A stretch of 64,000 nucleotides of DNA from Branchiostoma floridae (taxonomy: Eukaryota > Chordata > Leptocardii > Amphioxiformes > Branchiostomatidae), in contig NC_049991.1 of NCBI RefSeq assembly GCF_000003815.2, positions 20,448,866 through 20,512,865 on the forward strand, written 5' to 3'. Below are positions 1-11,865 of the stretch, in pieces (the stretch's first letter is position 1; the number at the start of each line of letters is the position of its first letter). The translations under genes were made by a program, and so were the position numbers. The notes beneath the pieces were generated by a model. It saw only the letters and a list, made by a program, of their open reading frames with translations, was not told the origin of the DNA and did no database searches.

Positions 1-1039
1 TGGCCTAGTGGTATGTGATAGTCTTCAAGCAGCCGAACCAGCTGGATGACAAAAGAGAAGAATTTGGCCAAATAGGGACAAATAAGATGCCATGAGATCT
101 CAGTCAGTCTTTTTCAGTCTTTTTCAGTCTTTTTCATCTATCCAGCTATCACCGGCCGGCCGGTGTACAATAATGTTTACCACTGTTCATTGCTACATGC
201 GCATGCATATCCCTATCTCTGTTTCTACAACGAACTTGCAATTAGCTTTCGGGCATGAATTTGCAAATAAACTTTCTATTATCAATTCGTTAAGACGCTG
301 TTATAACAAATCTATCTCTATGAAGAATAAATATGTAATGAAATCAAACTATTAATGAAGAATATCGAGCATATCTGTCTGCCTAGGGCCAAGTTAGGCA
401 CATATACACCACCTAATGTCATGAGGAAGCTATTGTCATCTCTAAAGGTAAACTCAAAGCAGACACGCAGACGCTGGAAGCCAAAATCATGCAACTAGGG
501 AGGTCCTTTTTAATTGTTCTATCAGAAAAAATTTAGCTAGCTAATTCTCTAACGTAACCCCAATTGTTGTCGGGTGACAAAGAATATTCTTATATAATTA
601 CGTCCGTGCTTGGGACGTCATAAGGGGTAGACAATAACATCGTCAGATCGTTAATCTTTCACAAGTTTGCCCGCCCAAAGAGGCATAAAGAGCAGAGCGA
701 CCCGATCAAGGATGTAACTATAGCACACCTCTGGGCATCCGTCCAACGTGTGAGACGATGGCAGCTCTCTATAGATTACCATTTACACATGTTCATATTG
801 CATACACAGTAAACTGCCGTATGGCGCAATATACCGGTTTTTCTTACATACGAGTAGCCAGCTTTTGGCCTTCTAATAAAAAAGAGAATTGTCCTAGGTA
901 CGAGGAAGTTCACAGAAGATCACCAAAAGATCATCCAAACGACACATCAACACACACAACAACATCATCCAAATACCAGAGTACAACACGTGGTTGTGTA
1001 CAAAGAGAATCTAGAACACGAGATATCAAAAATGGAAGT

Positions 1040-1217
1040 TTCGCTGCAGTACCTTAGCAAGCCGCTAGGCGGCCCATCATCGATTGTAACCTTTGTTTTC
1101 CTGACCCCTACCCACCTATCAAATATAATCAGGATCCATCCAAGACTTCTCGAGATGCTGTTAGCACACAGACAGGCAGACAAACACGCTCAAAGCATAA
1201 CTTTCTGGAGAAGGTAA
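1040..1217 (+). repeat. Dispersed repeat family A, copy 1
   Basis: This stretch contains landmarks (GCAGTACCTTAGCAAGCCGC, then ACCTATCAAATATAATCAGG, then CACACAGACAGGCAGACAAA) that recur in the same order and strand at about 1866-2030 and 3238-3415. The shared order shows a dispersed element, probably the tail of an old retroelement. No coding capacity is apparent and I cannot name the family. Confidence 0.6.
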
Positions 1218-1865
1218 TACCTTTAACTTCCCAAGTGAGTCTTCCTCTGTCGGCTTCTTGCTCCGTGCGCTCAGTTTCTCAAGAAGCGAAATACTCACTG
1301 TGTGAACTGCTATAAATAATAACCACCCCTCGGCGGTTACAGTTACGCATGGCAAATGACGCAGGTTCGAAATAGGACGAGTCACGGGACAGGTGTCCGG
1401 TAACGTTACGGTCTGTTTTCACAGTCACGTGACCGTGCACGCGCTATGTCTGCGCTCTTACCCTCCCCCCTCCCCCTTTCCCTATGGCAGATCAGCGACC
1501 GATATAACACCAGAATGTTATAGAATATTTTGCCATGCATCTATGATTTGTTATTGTACTATTTATTGATTAGTTATTGCCCTGTCAGATAGGTTCATTC
1601 ATGTTACTTGCTACTTTTCCTTATTGTTAATCATCTAATTTTTGTTACTCAATTACTTTTTGATATGATTTGTTTCTCATTTCAATTATTTCATTTGAAT
1701 TGTGTTCAGTAGTTGTTAGGAGGAGGGCTCTTTTTTGGCTTCTCCCTTGCTCCCGCACGATTTTTATGTATCATTTATCTTTACTACATGTATTTACTTT
1801 CTATATGTGCAAATAAAAAATCAATCAATCAGAACAGAACACCAGATATCAAAACTTATGTTCCA

Positions 1866-2030
1866 CTGCAGTACCATAGAACGCCCATAGGGGTCCCTAA
1901 ACCTAATCCTTTCGAGGTACCATCAAGACCTACCCACATGCTGAACATCAATTCGATCCATTCAAGCGTTAATGAGTTATCGTGTTCACAGACACAAACA
2001 CGAACTCTACTGAAAATATAACCTTCTTGT
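1866..2030 (+). repeat. Dispersed repeat family A, copy 2 (diverged)
   Basis: The most diverged of the three copies. It keeps the GCAGTACCATAGAACGCC start, the ACCTACCCACATGCTGAACATC middle and the GTTATCGTGTTCACAGACAC end. It follows a (CAAT)n stretch near 1821-1830 that resembles the simple tail of a LINE. Confidence 0.5.
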
Positions 2031-2289
2031 CAACAGTAATTAAGTCAACCATGGAAGCAAATCTTCGTAACGCTTTAGGGTTATTTAAAGACCTTTTCGT
2101 CTCAGAGTTCCCTCCCCCATCTACCGAACCGACTCGCGCTTACGGAGCGTGAGCGTGTATCAAATGTAGGGGGCGCTTCGGGTCATCGGTGGACGATCCG
2201 CTAATTCTCGCCGGGAGCAGCACTCGAAATGAGAACCCAGTTTCCAGTCTGGGATTGATGTGTTCAGAAATTCCTATAACCCAGAACTG

Positions 2290-2495
2290 TTGTAGAGTGG
2301 AATTTGTTATCACCAAGCACAGTATGGGAATCCTAACCGGATAGTTCAAAGAGAATTTGCAGATAGATGTGCAAATGTTAGGTGTCATGGGTCGTTCAAT
2401 GTAATATATTAATAAACCAGCTGCTGCCGCACCGCGTGACTGCGAAGCTAGTGTGTTACACCGAAGGGCGATTATACCGGCTATATAGATATAGA
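2290..2495 (+). repeat. Dispersed repeat family B, copy 1
   Basis: The block starts with GAATTTGTTATCACCAAGC and ends with CTGCTGCCG, a GCGAAGC segment and CCGAAGGGCGATTATAC. The same landmarks recur in order at 58452-58940, where a hAT-like element splits the copy. This intact copy serves as the empty-site reference for that insertion. Confidence 0.65.
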
Positions 2496-3237
2496 TAGAA
2501 CACCAATGCACCGCAAAGGAAACCAAAAATTTGATTAACCAATGTTCTACCATACCAGTCTGATTTTGAGCACCTGCAATTTACTTGTTTACGAATGATG
2601 AAAATTCTTATATTCGCCAGAGTTTTTTTTAACTATCACGTTTTGTGTTTTTCTTCTTTTGATATTGTTATGCTTTGCTGGTCAGTATTTCTTTAGCTTT
2701 CAATTTTACTTTTATGTAATGTCCTTTTTTAATGACGATATGAACATACTTTTGCATGTAGCTATGCACTTGGTGTATAGTCCTCTTGATATCGTTGTGC
2801 TTTGCTGGTCTTTATTTCTGTCAAGTTTTACCTTTGTGTAATATGATGCCCTTTGTTTCGATGACGATACGAACATATTTTTTAGCTACGCGCTTGATGT
2901 GCTGACGTCATCTCGCATTGTTATTAACCTTTTAATTTAAAAACTGTGCCGTGTGTGACGTCAGTGAAATCACGAGGGCAATTTGGCGACAAAAACACAA
3001 AGGCGCCACAGTAAAATGCCACAAACGTAGCGAAGTCCGAAAAGCTACCCTCTTTTGTTTCGGGTTCTTCAACGGACTTCTACATGGAGGCGGATTGTGG
3101 GCGTCTGTAAGGGCGCGGTCACATCGGTTTTGATGTTTGGATTTTCAAGCAAGCCGTGACAGAACTAACCACCGGCATGGATCCAAAGCAGTATTTTGTG
3201 TACCAAGACAGTCGAACTTTGCAGGGGCGATCGTACG

Positions 3238-3415
3238 ACGCTACATTACCTTAGAAAGCCGCTAGGGGGCCCATTATCGAACTTCGTTTTCCCGAACCCT
3301 ACACACCTACCAAATATCATCAGCATCTATCCAAGGCTTCTCAAGTTATCCTGTTCACAGACAGGCACGCATGCACACAGGCGATCACACCGAAAACACA
3401 TTCAAACATCTTAAG
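3238..3415 (+). repeat. Dispersed repeat family A, copy 3
   Basis: Close to copy 1: TTACCTTAGAAAGCCGCTAG, CTACCAAATATCATCAGCAT and GTTCACAGACAGGCACGC occur in order and on the same strand. Nothing coding is visible in it. Confidence 0.6.
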
Positions 3416-3456
3416 GTGGATTCACACATATTCCGTAAGTCTGTTTGAGGAATTCC

Positions 3457-3651
3457 TAGCCTCTACCAGCCTCCAAGGGTCGCTGGAAAATGGTAGAAAT
3501 TGTAGAAGTATAGTCACATAACATTCCAGACGAGTTAAGCTGTCAGATGAGTGTGGTTTGCAAACAACTTACTTTGCTGGCATGTTATCTGGCTATATTT
3601 GTCCAATTTCTATTACTTTTTCCAGCGCCCTGTAGAGCCTGGTAGAGGCTA
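3457..3651. mobile_element. Miniature inverted-repeat element, TAGCCTCTACCAG family
   Basis: Terminal inverted repeats read TAGCCTCTACCAGCCTC on the left and GAGCCTGGTAGAGGCTA on the right, enclosing about 195 bp with no reading frame. Inner sequence near both ends (GGAAAATGGTAGAAAT and its inverse-like ATTTCTATTACTTTTTCC) is also inverted. Related copies lie at 11714-11865 and about 59388-59755. The element carries TA at its ends, compatible with a TA target, but I could not confirm the duplication. Confidence 0.7.
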
Positions 3652-4189
3652 AGACCTCAAATGGATTTTAATATATACGCACGTGTCATCTTACCTTAAG
3701 CAAAGGTAATAAAATTTAACAGTATCCTGTGGTAGTCGGTGAAAGATTTATTTGCGGTGTAAATTCTTCCTCCAGTACACCACATTTGATATGTGCGCCA
3801 TGGGTGCTATCAAACATTGTTGGAGCCGTGCAAGTGGGTCTTATTAATCACAGCCGGCCGTGTAGGCATCCGTGAGGGTTTGGTAGTTTTGTCTATCTAT
3901 TTCACAAAAGCAAACTTTCATGTGCAGGATATGGCAGTGCCTTCCTGAATTGAGTGAATTTGTTAGAACAGGCGTCACATACAAATAAATGAACATACAA
4001 ATGTAAATTTTTTTTCAGATATTTGGCGAGTAAAAAGCAGAAACCTATTATTACTATTAAGTCACTGAGACGGAGAGGAACCAAGGTTAACGGCATACCC
4101 TTTAGCAGATTGTTTTAGCGGCACTGTTGCCCGTAGATTTGTACAAAATTGATAATTGGGTGGGCTGAATCACAATCGGCTCGGTGGGC

Positions 4190-4246
4190 GTCACACCACC
4201 GTAAGGGAAAGTCGTGTAAAGTGCCTTTCCCAATGAAACAACGTCG
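4190..4246 (-). mobile_element. tRNA-type SINE, 3' portion, cut by the 14.4-kb foldback element
   Basis: The segment GGAAAGTCGTGTAAAGTGCC followed by TTTCCCAATGAAACAACGTCG matches the body of the SINE copies near 28423 and 30376. It stops at GTCG (4243-4246). The missing tRNA-like head starts at 18645, on the other side of the foldback element, beginning again with GTCG. Joining the two halves through one GTCG gives a continuous SINE of normal spacing, so the two were once one element. Confidence 0.75.
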
Positions 4247-4398
4247 AACAGAATCCAAAATAATAAAGGAAAATCCATTTTATTCCTATTTTTTCGACGT
4301 GATAATCAGAAAACGAAGTCTGAATTTCTTTGAAAATCAAGTCATTTTGGATTGGAATGCAATATTTGAAGAGACTCAAGTCCCAGGAATATTGACTT

Positions 4399-4795
4399 GT
4401 GGGGGCGATTGCCCCGTACAAAGTCTGAATTGTCCAGTCATCTCGTCTTGATTTCATCAGAGTGAAGAAGACTTGGGGGCGATCGCCCTGTCAGGACTTG
4501 GGGGCGATCGCCCTGTCAGGACTTGGGGGGCGATCGCCCTGTAGCTTTCATGACTTGGTGGCGATCGCCCTGTCAGTGCTTGGGGCGATCGCCCTGTGAT
4601 CAGTACTTGGGGGGCGATTGCCCTGTCAGTGCTTGGGGGCGATCGCCCTGCCAGGGCTTGGGGGCGATCGCCCTGTCAGGATTTGGGGGCGATCGCCCTG
4701 TCAGGATTTGGGGGCGATCGCCCTGTCAGTCCTTGCAGTACCTGGGGGCGATCGCCCTGACAGGACAATCGCCCGTGGTGGGCCAGTATGGGGCG
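4399..4795 (+). repeat. GCGATCGCCC minisatellite, left arm
   Basis: About a dozen units of roughly 26 bp, each carrying the palindrome GGGCGATCGCCC joined by a TGTCAGGACTTGGG-like spacer. Units vary in length through one-base changes in the G runs and by spacers such as TAGCTTTCATGACTTGG. The array is mirrored at about 18090-18470. It translates into repetitive frames on both strands, but unit lengths are not multiples of three throughout, so I do not call it coding. Confidence 0.85.
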
Positions 4796-5147
4796 ACTGC
4801 CCCTACTAGGGAAAATAAAAGTACATGACAAGTAGATTTTGCACAAATATTTTGTCAACCTGTTGAATGGATCACAAAAGAACTACTCAATTGAATAAGA
4901 CGTTACAGCGTAGTCATCAATCATACCTGTTTATGATACTTAGCTCCTTGAATTATGATGATCAATTTTGAACTACATCGATATCTTTCACAAGGTAGGC
5001 GTATTCCTTTCATACATACATGACAAGGTGTGTTGAAAAGCAGACAATACATATCTTACTCTTCTTGGCAATATCAAAGGATGATAATTTTCGTAGACGC
5101 TATCAGTAAATACGTGGTGCATTTATAAGCTGTGACTATTAAAAGCG

Positions 5148-5312
5148 GCTGGAAAGAGAAATAGGCCAACTAGACAGATACTACGCCGGAGGAGTTAGTC
5201 CGCTAAAGGTTTACAGTTTGCCGACCTGAGCAAAATGTACTCCTATAACGGACAAACCCCTCTTGCATGTTATCCGTCTATTTGGCCGATTTCTTAACTT
5301 TCCAGCCACCCC
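5148..5312. mobile_element. Small palindromic element in the left arm
   Basis: The left end reads GGCTGGAAAGAGAAATAGGC and the right end is the imperfect inverse ending CTTTCCAGCC. Inner motifs AACTAGACAGATA and TATCCGTCTATTTGG are also inverted. The mirror copy lies at about 17580-17745 in the right arm. It resembles the interior of the TAGCCTCTACCAG family. Confidence 0.5.
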
Positions 5313-7744
5313 AGCAGTAAAGGATGATAAAAGGAAACGTTAAAACAGTTTGTGTTCGTCTAACATATGAAACTAATGATTATACTCAAAACTGCGTTGT
5401 ACATAAAAGTAATGGACCGTTTCTATATTTCGTTAGCTGAATCACACTTGTATTTTTAAGTCGGGGCGAGGGCCGGCAAAGGTGTCATTACCTGTTCCCT
5501 CGCCCCTTACACTTCTGTGTTGAATCTTGATAAACAAATAAACTTGTAAGTTGGATATGGTTCAGTCGATCAGTGGTTAATCCTGGTTGCAGCCAGTGTC
5601 TTGTGAATCTACTTGTTATGTTCAAATTCCATGCCCTTCGGTACGCTCTCAATTCTGGCTACATCTTGCAGCTGCTTCTTCCATCAGCGCGAGCGAAACT
5701 AGACCATACTTGCTCACTACGTATACCTCTCCTAGTCCTTTCCATCCGTGGTATTCTCTGAGCAGCAACCTGTAGCCAATGAATGAATGAATGGATGAAG
5801 AATGACACTGCATTCCACACATAAAATAAAATAAATAGAAAGCCTAAGGTAAGGTGTGAAGCAGACACAGACACGTGTATGCATACATTGCATATTGTAT
5901 ATAGTATGACATAAATACATACATAATATACATACAACAGTGGACTACTTATATGCCAGAAGGGCTCAAATTCACAGATTGACAGCTGAGGAAAGCAGTC
6001 ACAAAAGCATATCCGACAAACGGAATTAAGATATGGAGCAGGCAGGAGACATGTTCCTTAGAAACATTTGATCAAAACAGTCAAAAGAAACTGTCATTTC
6101 TCTTAATCCGGTCAGAAAGTAGAATAGGGATTTGCTACATAGATGTAGGAGTAAGTGATTTCATTTTTTCTCTGATGTACAGACGGTAAATATTTGTTCA
6201 GCTTCCCTATTTTCTTGACAATCTCTTGAGTAAACTGACATGTCTTAAACAACTAAGTGTTACCCGTAAACTGCAGGTTCAGAAAGATTGGAATCTGTCT
6301 TTACGGAAATTAATTTATTATTAATGAAGGGATCAACAAAAGTAATGACTTGATTTTGTTTGAAGCAACGCACATTTCACGCTGTAACAATGTAATAAAG
6401 ACAATTCAAAACCTTGCATTGCTAGGCAGAGCCATATGCATGAAAAATATATTGTGCCTTTGCACACTGTCAAACTATTACTACTATATAATACTAGCAA
6501 AGGAACGGCACGATCGCAGGAAACATTGAAATAAAGAAACAATGGATATGAATAGTTAAGAGGCTATGACAGTACATGGAATAGAGAATGGTCAGAGTCG
6601 CCTTCTATCTAGTCTATGCATAATTTTATTAACTGTGGTCTTGGTAAAGATCTTACCTCATTCCTCCCATTAGACAGCTTTCCAGACGACTTTCGCTGAC
6701 TCTAAGGGATCAGAAGATGTCTCATAACGGACCTGAATAAGATTGTGGTGAGAACATGGATACAGTAAGTCCATAAAATCCGTGGCGCTTCTAACAATGT
6801 GTTTTCATAACAAGTCGCCATTTCTGTTAACTCCTAAGGTCCCATTACATCAGATAAAATCTGAAAAGAAAGAAGCGGTCAGAAACAGCCCTCCAATTGC
6901 TTATCAAACGACCTGCATGCAGAAAGTGCAAATGCTGACCGTTGACCACCGAGTGACCAATAGTAGGAAAGGAATAGTAATTGAACAGGACCTCTCAACA
7001 TCAGCTCACCATAGCTCTCTTGGCACGTTAAGCTAAATAAGCCATTCTTTTTGAAAAAAAAAGGTTTGCCTTATTGGAATAATTTGTAGCAGATTGCGTA
7101 ACAAAGCTCAAATCCTTGCTCCTATAGTATGTAATGAAGGTAATGGCAACAATCTCGTCAAAAAGATAAAAGCTCAACACACAAATGAATAAAAAATATG
7201 TCATTGTTTTGGTTCTATATTCCCAAATGATCGGAAAACGTTAAAAACACTATAAGGCACATTAGGCGACAAAAGAACTATTTTGAATCCAAAATTAAAA
7301 TCCATTCGACCTATTACTGCGATAGAGCTGTATTGCAATTAAAAACCAGTGACCGTAGGTAACATACTCTCCGACGTAATTATGATTTATGTCGGTTGTG
7401 TCGTTTTCTGGTGTGTGACACTATGTTTTCTATGAAAAACACTAATTACATAGACCGACTACAATACTCAGTCGACGGTCACAGAGTAAAAATGACAGCT
7501 GGCTGGACTCCGAACTCCACACGATGGTAGCGCATTGGTCCCAGCGGGGTGGGGAATGTGCCACGCGGGCGGGCACACGACTTCCAAACACATGTATCTG
7601 GAATTGGACATTGAGGTTTCTTAGATAGCCTTCATAGGAGACTCTCTGGGTCGTTTTTTTTCTCGTCTTTTTCACCATTTGGGCTCAAAAAACCGTGACT
7701 TTTGCTGGACGTTAGCTAGCTAACCTTTTTTTTTTTGTAAACCA

Positions 7745-7800
7745 GATTCAGATTCAGATTCAGCTTTATTCCTGGATGACTTGGCATGTATATACACATG
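7745..7800 (-). mobile_element. Retroposon tail with (GATTCA)n, left arm
   Basis: On the minus strand the sequence reads CCAGGAATAAAGCTGAATC followed by repeated TGAATC units. An AATAAA-like signal followed by a short tandem tail is typical of the 3' end of CR1/L2-type retroposons. The mirror copy is at 15070-15110. The body upstream of the tail is not recognisable. Confidence 0.5.
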
Positions 7801-8234
7801 AAATGCGTCATCAGTCACAGAATCAACTTTAAAACATTGATGCATTTACAACATTTGAAATAAGACAGCAATCGGATTAAAAAAATATACATGACAGAAA
7901 AAACATTCTTTACCGATCAACTAGCACTTTCGTACAGCAATCTTACAGAACGGGGAGCAAATGACAGTTCATGTCTCTTCGTTTTACTTCTAGATGCCCT
8001 GTATCGGCTGAAGACTGTACGAACTGGTCGCTTGTGTATAGCGACTCACAAATTGAAAACGGTCAGCAAAAGTATTTTATGAAACGAGAAGAAAAAGATA
8101 GCAGGCTAGATTTCGCGGGTATTCCCTCTGCATTTTACAAGAAATACATCGGTCTACTGCATACAAAACTCACATAGAGTTATACCAACACCATGTGAAG
8201 GACCGTACGCGTGGGAAAGCTTAACTTCTTTCAC

Positions 8235-8434
8235 TATCCAAGCAGAGGTTAGGTTCCGGATGTTTTTTTTACGTTTCTATGGCTTAGGCATTTTCCCGGG
8301 CTTTCTATTATATACCGTTTCCTTTCTTTATGCCTCGCGGCCTAGGCCGGGAGACATCAGAAAGCCCGATGAAAATGACTAAAAAAACGTCAAAAAGCAG
8401 CCGGAGTCTTATCTGTCTAACCTCTGCTTGGAGA
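8235..8434. mobile_element. CCAAGCAGAGGTTAG-ended miniature element, left arm
   Basis: The ends are TATCCAAGCAGAGGTTAG and CTAACCTCTGCTTGGAGA, enclosing about 200 bp. The mirror copy in the right arm (about 14364-14610) is longer because a 49-bp stretch containing GTCATTTTCATCGGGC is present twice there. No frame of interest is present. Confidence 0.7.
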
Positions 8435-8482
8435 GGAGACTTGTTTATACTAGGCGATAGCTAAATCTTTCAATTTCTTTAA

Positions 8483-8645
8483 TCTCCAAGCAGATCCTAC
8501 GGTGCCATAAGATAGTATCAAAGCTGGCCAAGGAGTATAGCCGGTCAAAGGGAGTCAAACGGGCACCGGAAACCGGAAACCGAATGGATGCAGATCCTAC
8601 GGTGGGTTTGATACTGTATTACGCCACCGTGGATCTGCTTGGAGA
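8483..8645. mobile_element. TCTCCAAGCAGAYCC miniature element, left arm
   Basis: A 163-bp near-perfect hairpin with ends TCTCCAAGCAGATCC and GGATCTGCTTGGAGA. The interior includes GATAGTATCAAAGCTGG and GTCAAACGGGCACC. The same element occurs at 14157-14319 (mirror, also 163 bp) and, as an independent diverged copy, at 55970-56144. Flanks are TAA on the left and TTA on the right. Confidence 0.8.
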
Positions 8646-9668
8646 TTACAATTTCTTGGCAGGCGAGAAGATGACTCAGCCAGGCATCCTAGCCACGTGA
8701 CCCGTGACTGGTACATACAGTACCAACGGGACGTCCCTCGAGCCCTGTGCTAAACCTGGTTGTATCGACACCAGACCAGGATTGAAAATTCAAGTAAATT
8801 GCCATGTGCTTGAATCGTGATTTATTTCAGAACTACGTAGCTTAAACGAAAACTATATCGTTAATGAAGAGTCGCCCTAACCAACTATTGTGCTAGATCT
8901 ATTACTAGATTTTATCTGTGGTACCAAAACACTTCCAGATGCCCGCGTATATAATATTTTATAGAGGTATCTGAAGTTAGATTACATAATTTACAAGTCA
9001 AGATTCCACAAGCAAATGGAATCATACCCCGCACTCTACAACTACAGTACAAGAAAACCCACAAAGACCAACAGCGACAATCAACTGATGAGAGACCGTC
9101 TATAAAACAAGATTAGCTCCTACATGCCTTGTAAGACCTTGTAGAGATCTACGGCTACTCAACTCGACAAGCCCCCCTCCCGCCTAACAATAACAGTATC
9201 GTCTCCTCAAAGAACAGGTCCCCAAGTGTTATACTTCGAGTGGTACACTTCGAGTGGTACTCTGTATCATTTCAGAATGAAGTTCTACATACCAAAGAAC
9301 ATTGGGGAGCTATCCAGTCGGAAAGGCAGGCGTGTACCGCGGTCTGTTGTCATTTTCCATAAACGAGGCGCCCGCTCTTCCACGTTGATCGATCATTTCA
9401 CCATATTTGTTACAGCCACGTGAAAGTCTGTCCGTTCAAGGGACGCCATCCTTTGTCCGTTGCCAGGATGTAACTCACGAAGAGACTGCAGAATGTCACG
9501 AAATAAGTTTAACTCGAATCAATATAACTGTTTTGACTGTGAGAAAGGTAGTGGACCCCACACAGGACAAGCTTTATATCTGGACTGTTCCACTATCCCC
9601 CATGCCAGTTCGACACCCCGTCGATGACCCCGTTATGACCCCGGCCTGACTTCAGGATTTTATTCTTC

Positions 9669-9757
9669 AAGCAGATGTTGGGTAGAAGTGGTGGTCGGGA
9701 TTTCGCAGGCCGCGGCTTCTACTATACTCCGACACAATCCCCGCTTGGAGATTATTT
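9669..9757. mobile_element. Short CTTCAAGCAG/GCTTGGAG element, left arm
   Basis: A short inverted-repeat structure begins TCTTCAAGCAGATGTTGGGT and ends with ATCCCCGCTTGGAGATTAT-like sequence. Inner GTAGAAG and CTTCTACTATAC are inverted. The mirror copy is near 13048-13140. It shares end sequence with the other CCAAGCAG elements but is more diverged. Confidence 0.5.
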
Positions 9758-10949
9758 GTGAAGCGTTTCCGACTAGTTTCTGTAGGTTTCTGTTTGCCCA
9801 GCATGTCTTTTTCCGAAGTACCGACGGATATTAAAAACAGTTTTAACTCTACTCTACGCTTCGCATATAAAGTGAATTGGAGAAGGTGCTTTAATAGTTA
9901 GTGGCATAAACAGATTGAAATGTCGGAGGAGGATATAGCTATAGAAACTCTTTTTTTCTTAGCTGGACTTCGCGAACGAAGACCATTCTCTAGGGGGTTC
10001 GTTGCTCGCTGATGGCTAGTCAGTCCTATGCATGCGGGACAGACACACCCGTTCACAACGGTTGCAGGGGAATGCTTCGTTGGGGGCCTGGATCACGGCG
10101 GTGTGTCTGCAGCCTTTCTCCTCAAGAGCAACTCTATAGAAACTACATTTATTGTCATAATGAGCTGACATCAAATGCTCAAAGCCTGTACGTGGAAATT
10201 TATTTGCCGACACTTTATACATTTCGAAACGTTACCATCTGAACTGTACCTATTATTCGTGGTGGGTTTAACCCGTAGCGGTTAGAACTAAAAAAAAAAA
10301 AAACTTAAGTCCCTGAAATGTCTAGCGACTGTTTATTTCTTTCACTTCCGTCACTTATTGGGTTTGTGTCGGTCGTAGAAAGAATCCTATTATTAGTATT
10401 AATCAGAGGTAAGACTGTTACCCATTGTGACCTTCTTCTCTCACATACCTCAATTTCCGTCAGCCGGTCTTATCAACGCGATGGTTTTTCGCTTGCGTAA
10501 CATAGTCTCCATGTTTGACTCAGGCCGGTTTTCTCGGGCCCTCTACTTTGTCATATTTTCTCTATGCCCATTAGCCATACTCTTCAACATGTAGGTTTCG
10601 GGTCTGTTTTCTTTATGCCTACCCCCCACACAGAGGTTCGACTCAGGCTTGTTTTCGGCCCCGGGCTTTCCCTTTGGTGGACAACACATTGAAATGTAAA
10701 AAAAAAAGCCGAAGCCGGACTTAGAGAGCTTTTATAGTAAGGAAGGAATTTTTTGGCCAGTCTTTCAACAGTCCGGAATGTAGCATGCTTTCCCAACAGA
10801 GGAACTATTATTTTCCCAGGGGTATATCAAATTTCCTTCATTCACTGGCTGCTTTTTTTCCGATGTGGCTAATACTGCATGGAAGCCAGACTGTTTTCAT
10901 GGGCTGTGCAGGCTAAGCTTCTAAATCTTCCACCCACTATACTCTATAC

Positions 10950-11127
10950 TCTCCAAGCAGAGGTTGNNNNNNNNNNNNNNNNNNNNNNNNNNNNNNNNNN
11001 NNNNNNNNNNNNNNNNNNNNNNNNNNNNNNNNNNNNNNNNNNNNNNNNNNNNNNNNNNNNNNNNNNAGCGCCGGTGTAATTTTTCCGACTACAACTATAT
11101 CTACGCGACTCAACCTCTGCTTGGAGA
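10950..11127. mobile_element. CCAAGCAGAGGTTG element interrupted by an assembly gap
   Basis: The left end TCTCCAAGCAGAGGTTG runs into N at 10967. After the gap the sequence resumes with AGCGCCGGTGTAATTTTTCC and closes with CAACCTCTGCTTGGAGA. The ends are perfectly inverted, flanked by TAC on the left and GTA on the right. The true length is unknown. Confidence 0.65.
10967..11066. other. Assembly gap (100 N)
   Basis: A run of 100 N, a conventional placeholder for a gap of unknown size. It sits inside a hairpin-forming element at the middle of the foldback structure. Confidence 0.99.
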
Positions 11128-11294
11128 GTACTCTCTCTCTACTCTCTCTACACATGTTTCCTAAATCTCTAATCCTATTCTACATATGGTCTAATCGCCT
11201 ACGCATACATTTCTCAGAACACGGTACATTAAACACGGTCTCACTATCTTGTAATTCTGACTCATTTCCTCATTTTCTAAGGTATTAGATCTAC

Positions 11295-11389
11295 TCTACT
11301 CGAATAAATTACACCGGTGCTCTTGTAAGGCGCCGGTGTAATTTTTTCGACTACTACAATATCTGCGCGTTTCGACCTCTGCTTGGAGA
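11295..11389. mobile_element. Short element flanked by a 13-bp direct repeat
   Basis: GTATTAGATCTAC occurs at 11282-11294 and again at 11390-11402. Between them are 95 bp that end with CGACCTCTGCTTGGAGA and contain the inner inverted pair AAATTACACCGGTG and CGCCGGTGTAATTT. The end matches the neighbouring CCAAGCAGAGG element. The 13-bp repeat may be a target duplication or the scar of a local duplication. Confidence 0.5.
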
Positions 11390-11713
11390 GTATTAGATCT
11401 ACAGGACAGCCCCAAATTGTAGAGGGATTCAGCATACCCCCTTGGGTAAAAGTCATTAGTTCTCTTCAAGGGTCATTACTCACGGCTGTCATCCGGACGC
11501 ATACTCCTGACCCCTCCTTCTCAGAAGAGATCAGGAAAGTGTTACCAATACTTTTCTACACTAAAGTTTTGATATATCTCAACGGTACACGGAATTCAGA
11601 TAAATTACATGACAGTACAGGGGCACCCTGTTACATCTTTATCGTTTATTTTATGTCCATGGCATCTGGAGTGTGGACATAAAACGGACATGAGATTAAA
11701 AATCACAATATTC

Positions 11714-11865
11714 TAACCTCTACAGGCTCCGTGGAGCTCGACACAATACGCCAAGGGAGTGAGGATAATGTTTGTACTGACCGGCCGACTCCCCTAGCGT
11801 ACTATTGACTCTATTTGTCCAATTTCTACAATATGACCACAGATCGACGGAGCCTGGTAGAGGCT
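11714..11865. mobile_element. TAGCCTCTACCAG-family element in the spacer
   Basis: The ends are TAACCTCTACAGGCTCCG and CGGAGCCTGGTAGAGGCTA, a clear inverted pair. The interior includes TTTGTCCAATTTCTACAATA, as in the copies at 3457 and 59388. It lies only in the spacer, so it is not mirrored. Confidence 0.7.

Larger units (their letters stand above)
4247..10521 (+). repeat. Left arm of the 14.4-kb inverted repeat
   Basis: This arm is complementary to 12275-18644 along its whole length, with scattered point differences and a few indels. It contains a GCGATCGC minisatellite (about 4460-4790), a retroposon-like tail (7745-7790) and at least three small inverted-repeat elements with CCAAGCAG or CTTGGAG ends. 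No gene is recognisable. The short frames in it are mirrored on the other strand of the right arm only because the DNA is duplicated. Confidence 0.9.

Noticed and set aside
4399..4795. CRISPR-like array or cyanobacterial contamination (GCGATCGC words)
   Set aside because: Units are about 26 bp with no unique spacers, and the array sits inside an animal transposon-like element. The HIP1-like word is coincidental.
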